NCBI GenBank assembly: GCA_946479125.1
Contig: CAMLET010000010.1
Location: forward strand, 1 to 17,228
Source: an uncultured Flavobacteriales bacterium
Lineage (GTDB): Bacteria > Bacteroidota > Bacteroidia > Flavobacteriales > Crocinitomicaceae
DNA length: 17,228 nt
Direction of reading: 5' to 3'
Part shown: piece by piece, positions 6,725 through 13,561 of the stretch
Layout of the letters: each line of letters opens with the position of its first letter
How positions within the stretch are numbered: the first letter of the stretch is position 1
The notes under the pieces: model-generated
What the model saw: the letters and a program-made list of their open reading frames with translations, nothing else
Databases searched by the model: none
What the model was told of the DNA's origin: nothing
Program-made: the position numbers and the translations under genes

Positions 6725-7939
6725 CTAATTTATTTTGATAGAATTTCCGGCAATAAATGCTGTTGTCCAGGCCGACTGAAAATTGAATCCACCTGTAATT
6801 CCGTCAATATCCAATACTTCACCAGCAAAAAACAGACCTGAAATTTGTTTGTGCTCCATTGTATTCACATCCACAAAGTTCAAATCCACTCCGCCGGCAG
6901 TAACAAACTCTTCTTTAAATGTAGTTTTTCCTTTCATATGAAAACTGCAGTTAATCAATTCTTCGGTAAGTTTATTCATGTTCTTCGCATTCAACGATTT
7001 CCATGTTGCTTCTGATTTGATTCCGGCTTTTCCCAAAAGGTAGTTCCAAAGTCTCGATTTCAGTTCAAACTGAGGCGTATTTCCTATCTGTTTTGCAGAT
7101 TGCAATTGTTCATTTAGAACTTCAAGAACATCGTTTTGCTTCAAACCTCCTGTCCAGTTTACCGAAAACTCATAATCGTAGCCTGAATCGTGCAAAATTC
7201 GAGCTCCAAAAGCAGAACATTTCAGGATTGCCGGGCCGCTCAATCCCCAATGTGTGACGAGCAAAGGTCCATCACCAGTCCATTTTTCACCTTTCAAGCG
7301 AGCAATCGCCTCTTCTTTTACAATTCCCATCAATTCAACAATTGAACTATCTTGTAAATTGAAAGTAAATAATGATGGAACTGGTTCGATAATTTCTACT
7401 CCGAAATCTTCTAAATAACTGAATCCAGTTCGTTTCGGATATCCGCCGGTAGTGCAAATCACATTCGCTGTTTCCCAAGTCTGATCTTGCGTTGTAACAA
7501 CAAAGTTTTCTCCCGTCTTCTCAATCCTGGAAACACCTTGATGAAAATGAATAGGAATATCACCATTTGAAAGTTCTTTTTGAAACAACTGAATGATGGT
7601 CTCCGAAGAATTGGATTCTGGGAAATAACAACCGTCCGGATACAAACGAAGCGGAACTCCTCTTTCCTCCAACCAGGCCTTCATGTGATTACTTGAAAAC
7701 GTATGAAATGCTTTCTTTAGAAATCGTTCTCCACGCGGATAATTCTTCGAAAGTTCACCAGGATTGGAAAGTACATTGGTAACATTACAACGTCCACCAC
7801 CAGAAATTCTAACTTTCGCCAATGCTTTGTTCGATTTCTCCAGAATGCAGATTTTAGCATTGGGATTTTTTGCACGAGCCTGAATTGCTGCAAAACATCC
7901 GGCAGCACCTGCACCAATAACTAAAACGTCGACTTTCAT
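6725..7939 (-). CDS. HI0933/BaiN-like FAD-dependent oxidoreductase
   Basis: A 404-residue flavoprotein of the HI0933 (YhiN/BaiN) family, a cytoplasmic group of two-dinucleotide-binding-domain oxidoreductases whose natural substrate is mostly unknown. Residues 1-34 form the FAD-binding beta-alpha-beta unit with GAGAAG (9-14) and E34 at the second strand. The family-specific motif KVRISGGGRCNVTN follows at 42-55. The C-terminus returns to the FAD site with FFAGEVLDIDGITGGFNFQSAW (370-391). Length is normal and no signal peptide is seen. The ATG at 7939 starts right at the Rossmann strand, which supports it. A TATCTTTG box ends 4 nt before this ATG. It leads a three-gene operon with 5-bp and 4-bp gaps. 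Confidence 0.93.
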   Translation of the reverse strand: MKVDVLVIGAGAAGCFAAIQARAKNPNAKICILEKSNKALAKVRISGGGRCNVTNVLSNPGELSKNYPRGERFLKKAFHTFSSNHMKAWLEERGVPLRLYPDGCYFPESNSSETIIQLFQKELSNGDIPIHFHQGVSRIEKTGENFVVTTQDQTWETANVICTTGGYPKRTGFSYLEDFGVEIIEPVPSLFTFNLQDSSIVELMGIVKEEAIARLKGEKWTGDGPLLVTHWGLSGPAILKCSAFGARILHDSGYDYEFSVNWTGGLKQNDVLEVLNEQLQSAKQIGNTPQFELKSRLWNYLLGKAGIKSEATWKSLNAKNMNKLTEELINCSFHMKGKTTFKEEFVTAGGVDLNFVDVNTMEHKQISGLFFAGEVLDIDGITGGFNFQSAWTTAFIAGNSIKIN

Positions 7940-7943
7940 GGGA

Positions 7944-7951
7944 CAAAGATA
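7944..7951 (-). promoter_or_regulatory. Candidate -7 box of the flavoprotein operon
   Basis: On the minus strand TATCTTTG matches TAnnTTTG exactly and ends 4 nt before the ATG. Upstream, TTTC (7976-7973) lies 21 nt away, one base off the -33 TTTG. If both are used the mRNA would begin at about the A of the start codon and be leaderless. Confidence 0.45.
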
Positions 7952-7954
7952 AAA

Positions 7955-7989
7955 AGACTATAGACTGAAGACGAAAGACAATAGACTTT
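7955..7989. repeat. Five-copy tandem repeat of period 7 (AGACNNN)
   Basis: AGAC recurs at 7955, 7962, 7969, 7976 and 7983, exactly 7 bp apart, with three variable bases between copies. The array sits just upstream of the flavoprotein operon and spans the -33 region of its candidate promoter, so copy-number change would move the promoter elements. The remaining gap to 8053 shows no gene. Confidence 0.75.
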
Positions 7990-8053
7990 AAATTTGGCTT
8001 TTGTCAATCTGCTCGATGGCTATCGGAATGTTGGAATGTAAAACTCGTATTCA

Positions 8054-8092
8054 AAAGAAAAAAGTCGCTCCGATAATTACCGAAGCGACTTT
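8054..8092 (-). terminator. Intrinsic terminator of the C25 protease gene
   Basis: Arms 8061-8069 and 8084-8092 pair perfectly (AAAGTCGCT with AGCGACTTT), and the inner bases extend the stem. Positions 8070/8083 and 8073/8080 are G-U pairs only in minus-strand RNA. The tract beyond the hairpin reads as a U-rich tail on the minus strand, 25 bp after the stop codon. Confidence 0.9.
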
Positions 8093-8117
8093 CAACAACC
8101 AATATATTTAGTAGTGT

Positions 8118-10349
8118 TTACTTGATTATTTGCACCAATTTTCTTGAAGTTATTCCACTTCCGGAAAGTTTCATTACGTAATTTCCAGCCGAAAGATGTG
8201 AAACAGAAATTGTTGTAGTTCCGTTGTCAGCTGCTTTAATAGTTGCAACTGTAACTCCGTTCATGTCAATCAACTCAATTGTTTCTAATGAGCTTGAATT
8301 TGTTTGAACCGTTAAGTTATCAGTTGTAGGAACTGGGTAAACCGTGAACAAGTCAAGGTTTTCATTCAATCCAACCGGACCATTTCCAACTTGAACAGCA
8401 TCCTGATAAGAAATGTGATTTTGCTTCGTAACTGTTACCAAAATCGGATCGTTTGTTACCAAAGCAGGGAAATTAACCGTTGCACTTCCACCATTCGACA
8501 TCGCAGTTCCCAAAAGAATATTGTTTTGTGAAATTGCTACCATACAATCTTCAACATCACAATTCACAACAATTGAAGTTGCTCCGTTGCTCACATTTTG
8601 CGTATGAGAAATAACAATTGGCATTGTTTGTTTGTTTCTGAATACTGCAGATGGATCTCCAAACAAAACCCAAGTTTGCATTACTTCTTTTCCGCCAGAA
8701 CCAGGATAGTTCTCCAGCATAGAACATTGGCTGTTGTAAAATAATCCACCAAGCGATTCTTTCTTGTTAGAAGGATAGTTTTCAGCAATGATCTCCGCCA
8801 TTTCGTCTTGCGTTTGCATTGGTTCAGCCCAGTTCATTAAAATAGAAGAACCTGCCGCAGCAATTGCTCCTGCTGGTGCATTGTTATTTGTAGACGACAT
8901 CCAAGCTTCAGAAATACACGTTCCTGATGTAAATGTTCCGTTATTACAAGCAACAGAAATTACGAAAGGATAAAACCCGTTGTTTATTGCCTGATTTACG
9001 TTAGTTGAACTAAAGTTCCCTGTAACACAAACGTTTTGTGCTCCGTGACCAGTGTAGTTAAACAAACCAACTCCAGCATTTACAACCGGAAGAATAATTG
9101 ACGAACTTGGATCACCAGAAGCATCCGCTCCACCATGATTACCATCGTAGAATTCTGAAACCGTGGAATAACCGTAATTCATCAAAACTGTACGGATATT
9201 TCTTAAATGCTGCCAGTCTGGCTCATTGTCATCACCAATTCCGTCACCTTCGTCGGAACCAAGTCCAATTGCCTTTTCCATCCAGTCTCCAGCAGCTGGA
9301 TTTTTCTCATACTCTAACGTTCTGTCAACCTGAGTTATAATTTGAGCAGCAGAACCTGAGAAACGTCCAATGAATAACTCTGGGTAAAAGTCTGTTGCTC
9401 CACCTGAAAGTTGTCCGTAATAGCTATCCGACCACAATTCTTCTCCACCGGAATCTCCGTACGTATGAGAAGGAACATCAGCGTGATCACCAACAAACAA
9501 TACATAAACCAAATTTGGATTTGCCTGGAAAGCAGTAGTCAGATATGCTTTTATCTCTACATCTGTTGTTCCTGTTGTAGCAGTTGTAACGACAGTAGTT
9601 TTAATTCCTTTCTGATTCTTCCAATTTACTAATGGTTGAATTTCGTCAGTTAGTGCATCAGTTGTAATCACCAACATATCACCTGTTTCTTCTAAAATTG
9701 AATACTTTTCTGCAGAACCATTGATAAAAGTACGCTGTTGAATTTTCTGCATTACAGGATCTACAGTCGTCTCATTCAATTCGTTGATTCCGGCAGAGCT
9801 TTCGTTGTAACGAATTCTGAACGTCATTTTTTTGTGGTACTGAACCGTTGAAGTTGACGGATTGAATTGGAACGGAGAAACAGATAAAACAATTCCTCTT
9901 GCTGAACGCCATAAAAACGGATCTTCTAATTTACCTAACGTTCCCGGATAAAATTCGTTCGACTGATAAACTGCTCCAAAGGAATATGGAACACTCGAAG
10001 GATCGGTATTTCGCTTTAAATTCCCTTTTGAAGGAAGGACTTTACTAAAAAGGTAATCTACATATTCGTCACTTACCACTTCAACCGTTGGATTTCCTTT
10101 GGCAGGAAGTTGAATTGTTGTATGGTACATTGGAACTGCGGGAGAACCTTTTTCACTTGTTAACGGAGCTTTTAAACTCGAAAAATCGAGGTATTGCTCG
10201 CCGTTCAGGTCTTTTGATTGCCAATTTTGGTTTTGAAATTCAACCTCAACAATCATTTCCTTTGAAGAGGAAGAAACGATTTTAAAGGTTTGTGCCGAAG
10301 CTTGATTTAGGGCAAAGAAAGTCAATGAGAAAATAAGGAGTTTTTTCAT
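8118..10349 (-). CDS. Secreted gingipain-like cysteine protease (peptidase C25) with T9SS sorting domain
   Basis: A 743-residue extracellular protease exported by Sec and then the type IX system. I start it at the ATG at 10349, not 10379, because this gives a standard signal peptide ending ASAQ (residues 1-20). An N-terminal ~200-residue propeptide region follows. The C25 catalytic domain starts near DMLVITTDAL (about 224) and carries His435 in YTGHGA and Cys468 in SVACNNG. Their spacing of 33 residues equals that of the catalytic pair in P. gingivalis gingipains. After an Ig-like segment (about 575-655) the C-terminal ~75 residues match the type A sorting domain: YPVPTTDNLTV, LIDMNG, LSAGNYVMKL, KLVQIIK. 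At this size it is a T9SS substrate rather than the sortase PorU, which is much longer. Arg/Lys specificity cannot be told. It is monocistronic, with its own terminator. Confidence 0.93.
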   Translation of the reverse strand: MKKLLIFSLTFFALNQASAQTFKIVSSSSKEMIVEVEFQNQNWQSKDLNGEQYLDFSSLKAPLTSEKGSPAVPMYHTTIQLPAKGNPTVEVVSDEYVDYLFSKVLPSKGNLKRNTDPSSVPYSFGAVYQSNEFYPGTLGKLEDPFLWRSARGIVLSVSPFQFNPSTSTVQYHKKMTFRIRYNESSAGINELNETTVDPVMQKIQQRTFINGSAEKYSILEETGDMLVITTDALTDEIQPLVNWKNQKGIKTTVVTTATTGTTDVEIKAYLTTAFQANPNLVYVLFVGDHADVPSHTYGDSGGEELWSDSYYGQLSGGATDFYPELFIGRFSGSAAQIITQVDRTLEYEKNPAAGDWMEKAIGLGSDEGDGIGDDNEPDWQHLRNIRTVLMNYGYSTVSEFYDGNHGGADASGDPSSSIILPVVNAGVGLFNYTGHGAQNVCVTGNFSSTNVNQAINNGFYPFVISVACNNGTFTSGTCISEAWMSSTNNNAPAGAIAAAGSSILMNWAEPMQTQDEMAEIIAENYPSNKKESLGGLFYNSQCSMLENYPGSGGKEVMQTWVLFGDPSAVFRNKQTMPIVISHTQNVSNGATSIVVNCDVEDCMVAISQNNILLGTAMSNGGSATVNFPALVTNDPILVTVTKQNHISYQDAVQVGNGPVGLNENLDLFTVYPVPTTDNLTVQTNSSSLETIELIDMNGVTVATIKAADNGTTTISVSHLSAGNYVMKLSGSGITSRKLVQIIK

Positions 10350-10397
10350 ATTGCAATAGTTTGCAATGAATTTACACATTAACTTTTATTCTTATTA

Positions 10398-10432
10398 CAA
10401 AGAATACTTTTAAGGTTGAAATGCCAACAAAA
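10398..10432 (-). promoter_or_regulatory. Candidate promoter of the C25 protease gene
   Basis: On the minus strand TTTTG (10432-10428) is followed after 21 nt by TATTCTTTG (10406-10398), a -7 box with one extra base between TA and TTTG. It predicts a leader of about 45 nt before the ATG at 10349. The -33 element overlaps the U tract of the terminator just upstream. Confidence 0.35.
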
Positions 10433-10462
10433 GAAAAAGGCCTTCTGCGTTTGCAAAAAGCC
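10429..10462 (-). terminator. Minus-strand intrinsic terminator upstream of the C25 protease
   Basis: Arms 10439-10448 and 10453-10462 make a 10-bp hairpin with a 4-nt loop. Two positions are G-U pairs in minus-strand RNA but C/A mismatches in plus-strand RNA, and the A-rich tract at 10429-10438 becomes a U tail on the minus strand. It lies before the protease start, so it either stops leftward read-through from the gene ending at 10983 or acts as a leader attenuator. Confidence 0.75.
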
Positions 10463-10597
10463 CTCTTCCCTTAACCTGTAGATGTTAATAATTGATCCGT
10501 TATTCTCTGAAACGCACAAGCTTTAAAAAGGTTTCACTTTTTTTTGAAATTTATTTTTGATTGGAATTTACGAGGAAAAATCAGCCTTTAAATTCTG

Positions 10598-10605
10598 TAC
10601 TTTTG
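10598..10605 (+). promoter_or_regulatory. Candidate -7 box of the DUF983 gene
   Basis: TACTTTTG matches TAnnTTTG and ends 16 nt before the ATG at 10622, predicting a leader of about 10 nt. No clear -33 TTTG is found at the usual spacing. Confidence 0.45.
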
Positions 10606-10621
10606 CGACATCTTTTTAACG

Positions 10622-10999
10622 ATGAAAAAAGGCAGTAAACTATACAGTATTCTTCATTTCGTTTGTCCTGTTTGTCAGGAAGGAAAATTCTTCCAGGCAC
10701 ATCCTTACAACCTGCGAAAAGTGGGTGATTTGCATGAGCGCTGTTCTAATTGCGGTCAGAAATATGAAAAGGAAGTTGGCTTTTACTATGGCGCGATGTA
10801 CGTTTCTTACGCACTTGCTGTCGCAGAATTTGTTACCTGCTGGTGTGTTTTCTCCTGGTTTCTTCCCTGGGTTAGTACATTTTGGGAAATCACTTTCATC
10901 ATTACATTAACAGTTCTTACCGGACCTTTAAAATACGCTTACTCTAAGATCATTTGGGCAAATTTGTTTTTCAGTTATGATGCTAATCGGGATTCATAA
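10622..10999 (+). CDS. DUF983 zinc-ribbon membrane protein
   Basis: A 125-residue inner-membrane protein of the DUF983 family, whose role is unknown. Two CxxC pairs, C15/C18 (CPVC) and C41/C44 (CSNC), should form a zinc ribbon before the family motif EKEVGFYYGAMYVSYAL (49-65). Two membrane segments follow, about 58-82 and 87-106, separated by a Trp/Pro turn. The length and motif order match the family. It is divergent from the C25 protease gene. Its last 17 bp overlap the last 17 bp of the gene on the opposite strand, and no terminator is visible downstream. Confidence 0.92.
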   Translation: MKKGSKLYSILHFVCPVCQEGKFFQAHPYNLRKVGDLHERCSNCGQKYEKEVGFYYGAMYVSYALAVAEFVTCWCVFSWFLPWVSTFWEITFIITLTVLTGPLKYAYSKIIWANLFFSYDANRDS

Positions 11000-11525
11000 G
11001 GAGAATTCCAGATTCATCAAGTGGTTCAAAAGAAGGTTCCTCTTCCCAATTCAACATAGTTCGAACTAATTTCAAATCCAGAATATTCATTCCATCCTTC
11101 AATTTCACCTTTGGATTAACCGATTTAAAAACATCATATTGGCAAGGTGGTTCAGCCCATTCCTTCGTATATTGATAAGCTTTTATTATTTCTCCCGCTT
11201 CATTCACTTCAAGAACAAGAATATCATGAAATGTCTTCGTTGTTTCGTCAAATGAAAGCCCTTTGAATGTTGCTTCAAAATAATAATAGGTGTTTTTACC
11301 TCTCTTCGGATTAAAACTCTTCAGCATCGCTTTATCTGTTTTGCCTTGCGTATCAATACTATCAAGAGCTTCTGAGTTAATACGTGCATGTCTCTTTTCC
11401 TTCAACAGAACATATGCCTTAGGTATCGAATCCGATTGAGCATGAATATTCAGACAAAAAACCAATAAGCAGAAAGTGATGGTGATGGTGATGGTGATGG
11501 TTATTCTCATTTTAATTGTTTTCAT
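10983..11525 (-). CDS. Secreted protein of unknown function with Ile-Thr repeat signal peptide
   Basis: I do not recognise this protein of about 180 residues. The upstream TTG at 11537 is unlikely because it lies in the terminator tract; ATG at 11525 or 11510 are both possible, and I list 11525. The signal peptide is unusual: five Ile-Thr pairs, then FCLLVFCLNIHAQ, with cleavage probably after HAQ. The mature part is hydrophilic with mixed alpha/beta character, including NTYYYFEATFKGLSFDETTKTFHDILVLEV and a C-terminal acidic EEEPSFEPLDE segment, with one mature Cys (PPCQYD). Its 3' end overlaps the DUF983 gene tail to tail by 17 bp. Upstream, an intrinsic terminator of the DUF4139 gene stands only 11 bp before the start, and I see no promoter of its own. 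Confidence 0.75.
   Translation of the reverse strand: MKTIKMRITITITITITFCLLVFCLNIHAQSDSIPKAYVLLKEKRHARINSEALDSIDTQGKTDKAMLKSFNPKRGKNTYYYFEATFKGLSFDETTKTFHDILVLEVNEAGEIIKAYQYTKEWAEPPCQYDVFKSVNPKVKLKDGMNILDLKLVRTMLNWEEEPSFEPLDESGILLMNPD
11476..11499. repeat. Four perfect copies of a hexanucleotide inside a signal peptide
   Basis: GTGATG is repeated four times without change (24 bp); on the coding strand this is ATC ACC, giving Ile-Thr units. Being a multiple of three, expansion or contraction keeps the frame and changes only the length of the signal peptide core. Confidence 0.85.
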
Positions 11526-11535
11526 GAAATTACAC

Positions 11536-11566
11536 AAAAAAGCCCCAATCTTTCAATTGAGGCTTT
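11536..11566 (-). terminator. Intrinsic terminator of the DUF4139 gene
   Basis: On the minus strand AAAGCCTCAAT pairs with ATTGGGGCTTT across a 6-nt loop, with one U-G pair, followed by six U. It begins 7 bp after the DUF4139 stop codon and ends 11 bp before the next start codon. Confidence 0.85.
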
Positions 11567-11572
11567 CTGTGA

Positions 11573-13237
11573 TTACAGTGCGAACTGCAAGTCCTTATCT
11601 TTCGGGTTCTTCACTTTGAACGAGTAAATGAATTTCTTCGATTCTTTCGATTTCAGTGTTACCACCCATTTCAATTTACCCGTTCCTTTATCGTAATCTG
11701 CTTTCGAGGTTTCAAGAGCTTCAATTACAATTTCACCGTTTGTAGACATTGGAATCTGATCTTCAATCACCAATTCAATATCGTTATTCTTCAGGTTCTT
11801 GATGGAAATTTCGTAGCTCATGACACGTTCTCTGTCGTTTCCAATGATCTTATCCTTCATATCTTTCTTCAATACAATTCGATTTGCGAAGATGTTTGGA
11901 TCTTTCCCTAAACTCAATGTCAAGGTATCGTTCATTGTTGTTGGATCTAAGTAAGTCTCCCCCATGTAGGTTCCATCGAAGAAAATATTGGCTTTTGCCG
12001 GAACCAATTGCAATTCATCCAATTTCAAAATCTCAGCTACCAGATAAACTCCCGGATCTATTTTAGGAACGGTATAATAACGGTAATTTGCATTTACGTC
12101 AGTATTTTTCACCAAAACCAAATGCGCTTCGTTATCAGATTCTATTGTGTATGGAAGATCGATCTTGTATTCTGCGGCAATTACACGATCAATCATTGTA
12201 GTGAAATCGATGCTTGTTTGCGCGAAATCTGCTTCCTCTAGCGCGTTGGAAGCTTCTTTCTCCTGCATTGGAGCGTTGCCGTAAGCTGAAACTCCATTTA
12301 ATCGGCCATCGTTGTAATACATCGTATAATAATCAATGTACCACGGATGCAATTCGGGTTTTGTTTTATTTTGGTATGGATTGTTTGTTGAAAGTGTCAA
12401 GCGAACGTTATCCCAGTTTTCGCCTGTATTTTGCTGAATAGAAGCCTTGTAAGTAAGATTCACTTTTCCTGTCAAAATCTCTGCTCTCAAGTCATAACTC
12501 GGCGTCCAGCTTGCACCACTAACCAAATAAGAAATAGTGAATTTACCTGCAACTAACTCTTTTGATTGAACCGTAATTGAGATTCTATGGATGGGTCCTG
12601 TAGGTTGAACTGGTTCGTTGGAGCTTTGATAGTTTTCCAAATCAGCCAAGCGAGAGTTCATTCTGCTCAATTTCGCATTTTGATCTGATTTTCTTTTTTG
12701 AAGTGCCTGAATTTTCTTGTTCAACTCATTCATCTTCACCTGATAGTAATCCATTGCCTGCTTCAACAACTGAATGGAATCGTTTACCTTCCCTTGCCCA
12801 CGAATTGCGCCGTTATTCGCAAGAATTGTTTTAGAAGTGTTCAACACATCAATTTCATCCTGAATTTCCTTCAAAACGAATTGAACATTTTCAATGGAAT
12901 CGTTCAAAAATCGAATATCGTTTCTAATTTTTAGTGGAAGACCTTCCAATTTGATTTTGACTGGTTCAGGATAGTAAGTGCTGTACTTGGAATCGATGAT
13001 TACAACTGCACCACTTGCTTTTACCTGCAAACTTTTGGGATCGATGTTCGGACTAACGCCTTCGATAATGAACTCCGTAATACCAGGTTTGGCGCTAAAG
13101 TTCGACTTCCTGTAGATCTGTGCTCCACTCGAATAAACGGTTACATCTGACAATTCAGATTTGATGGTTTCTTTGTCGCCTGCAAAAGCGGTTCCGAAGC
13201 AAAACAATAGGCTCCAGAAAAGGAAAATGCGTTTCAT
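11573..13237 (-). CDS. DUF4140/DUF4139 domain protein (mucoidy inhibitor MuiA-like)
   Basis: A 554-residue exported protein with a signal peptide ending TAFA (residues 1-19). The N-terminal DUF4140 unit (about 25-125) carries VTVYSSGAQIYRKSNFSAKPGITEFIIEGVSP. A charged helical segment with heptad-like spacing follows (about 105-205) and is probably a coiled coil. The DUF4139 beta domain (about 215-550) has the family marks SGASWTPSYDLRA (240-252) and TGENWDNVRLTLST (271-284). The family has been linked in name to mucoidy, but the molecular function is unknown. No lipobox and no clear C-terminal membrane segment are present, so periplasmic or surface location is inferred. It is the upstream neighbour of the unknown secreted protein but is separated from it by a terminator. 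Confidence 0.92.
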   Translation of the reverse strand: MKRIFLFWSLLFCFGTAFAGDKETIKSELSDVTVYSSGAQIYRKSNFSAKPGITEFIIEGVSPNIDPKSLQVKASGAVVIIDSKYSTYYPEPVKIKLEGLPLKIRNDIRFLNDSIENVQFVLKEIQDEIDVLNTSKTILANNGAIRGQGKVNDSIQLLKQAMDYYQVKMNELNKKIQALQKRKSDQNAKLSRMNSRLADLENYQSSNEPVQPTGPIHRISITVQSKELVAGKFTISYLVSGASWTPSYDLRAEILTGKVNLTYKASIQQNTGENWDNVRLTLSTNNPYQNKTKPELHPWYIDYYTMYYNDGRLNGVSAYGNAPMQEKEASNALEEADFAQTSIDFTTMIDRVIAAEYKIDLPYTIESDNEAHLVLVKNTDVNANYRYYTVPKIDPGVYLVAEILKLDELQLVPAKANIFFDGTYMGETYLDPTTMNDTLTLSLGKDPNIFANRIVLKKDMKDKIIGNDRERVMSYEISIKNLKNNDIELVIEDQIPMSTNGEIVIEALETSKADYDKGTGKLKWVVTLKSKESKKFIYSFKVKNPKDKDLQFAL

Positions 13238-13287
13238 GTGTTTGTTTTTTTGATTTCGGGAACTAGTACCTGTAAGTGTTAAAAAAG

Positions 13288-13312
13288 TTCATCTCGGCTC
13301 CGCTCGATGACC
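13288..13312. repeat. REP-like repeat, left copy of an inverted pair
   Basis: Begins TTCATCTCGG and ends CTCGATGACC. Its reverse complement matches 13430-13454 at 24 of 25 positions; the one difference is a G/A at the tenth base. Words of this kind recur widely in Bacteroidetes intergenic regions, from memory. Confidence 0.8.
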
Positions 13313-13429
13313 TTTAGTTCGAAGTGATAACCTTTATAAAAAGTTGACTCTGACCACACTTGGTACAAGCCGTTAAGTGTCCTTTTCATCTTGCATAAAA
13401 GATTCACTCCGATTGATGACGTACATGTA

Positions 13430-13454
13430 GGTCATCGAGCGGAGTCGAGATGAA
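13430..13454. repeat. REP-like repeat, right copy of an inverted pair
   Basis: Begins GGTCATCGAG and ends GAGATGAA. Together with the left copy it frames 117 bp that contain no gene. The first ten bases also occur at 5909-5918. Confidence 0.8.
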
Positions 13455-13561
13455 ACCAAAGAATTATGTAAGCTTTTTACTAAAATGTAAAACGCGAAAA
13501 AAATTCAGATAGCTTACTTTCATTAAAACCCACTTTCAAGAAATTTAATTCGGTTTTACAG

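Larger units (their letters stand above)
13238..13561. other. Gene-free divergent intergenic region with REP-like repeats
   Basis: 324 bp between the starts of the DUF4139 and SDR genes. It contains no convincing small ORF. It holds the 25-bp inverted repeat pair listed separately and, at about 13384-13420, a degenerate third relative (TTCATCTTG and later ACTCCGATTGATGAC). No exact TAnnTTTG box was found on either strand. Confidence 0.6.

Noticed and set aside
7955..7989. AGACNNN array as a CRISPR
   Set aside because: Units are 7 bp with no spacers of normal length and no cas gene is present.
8015..8030. GCTCGATGGC as another copy of the 13288 repeat
   Set aside because: Only a short partial match to CGCTCGATGACC; not distinguishable from chance.
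8118..10349. Protease as the type IX sortase PorU
   Set aside because: PorU is also a C25 protein but is much longer and is not itself an ordinary sorting-domain cargo; this one has the size and tail of a secreted substrate.
10350..10379. Longer N-terminus of the C25 protease starting at 10379
   Set aside because: The ten extra residues are unlike a signal peptide start, while the ATG at 10349 gives MKKLLIF, a standard n- and h-region.
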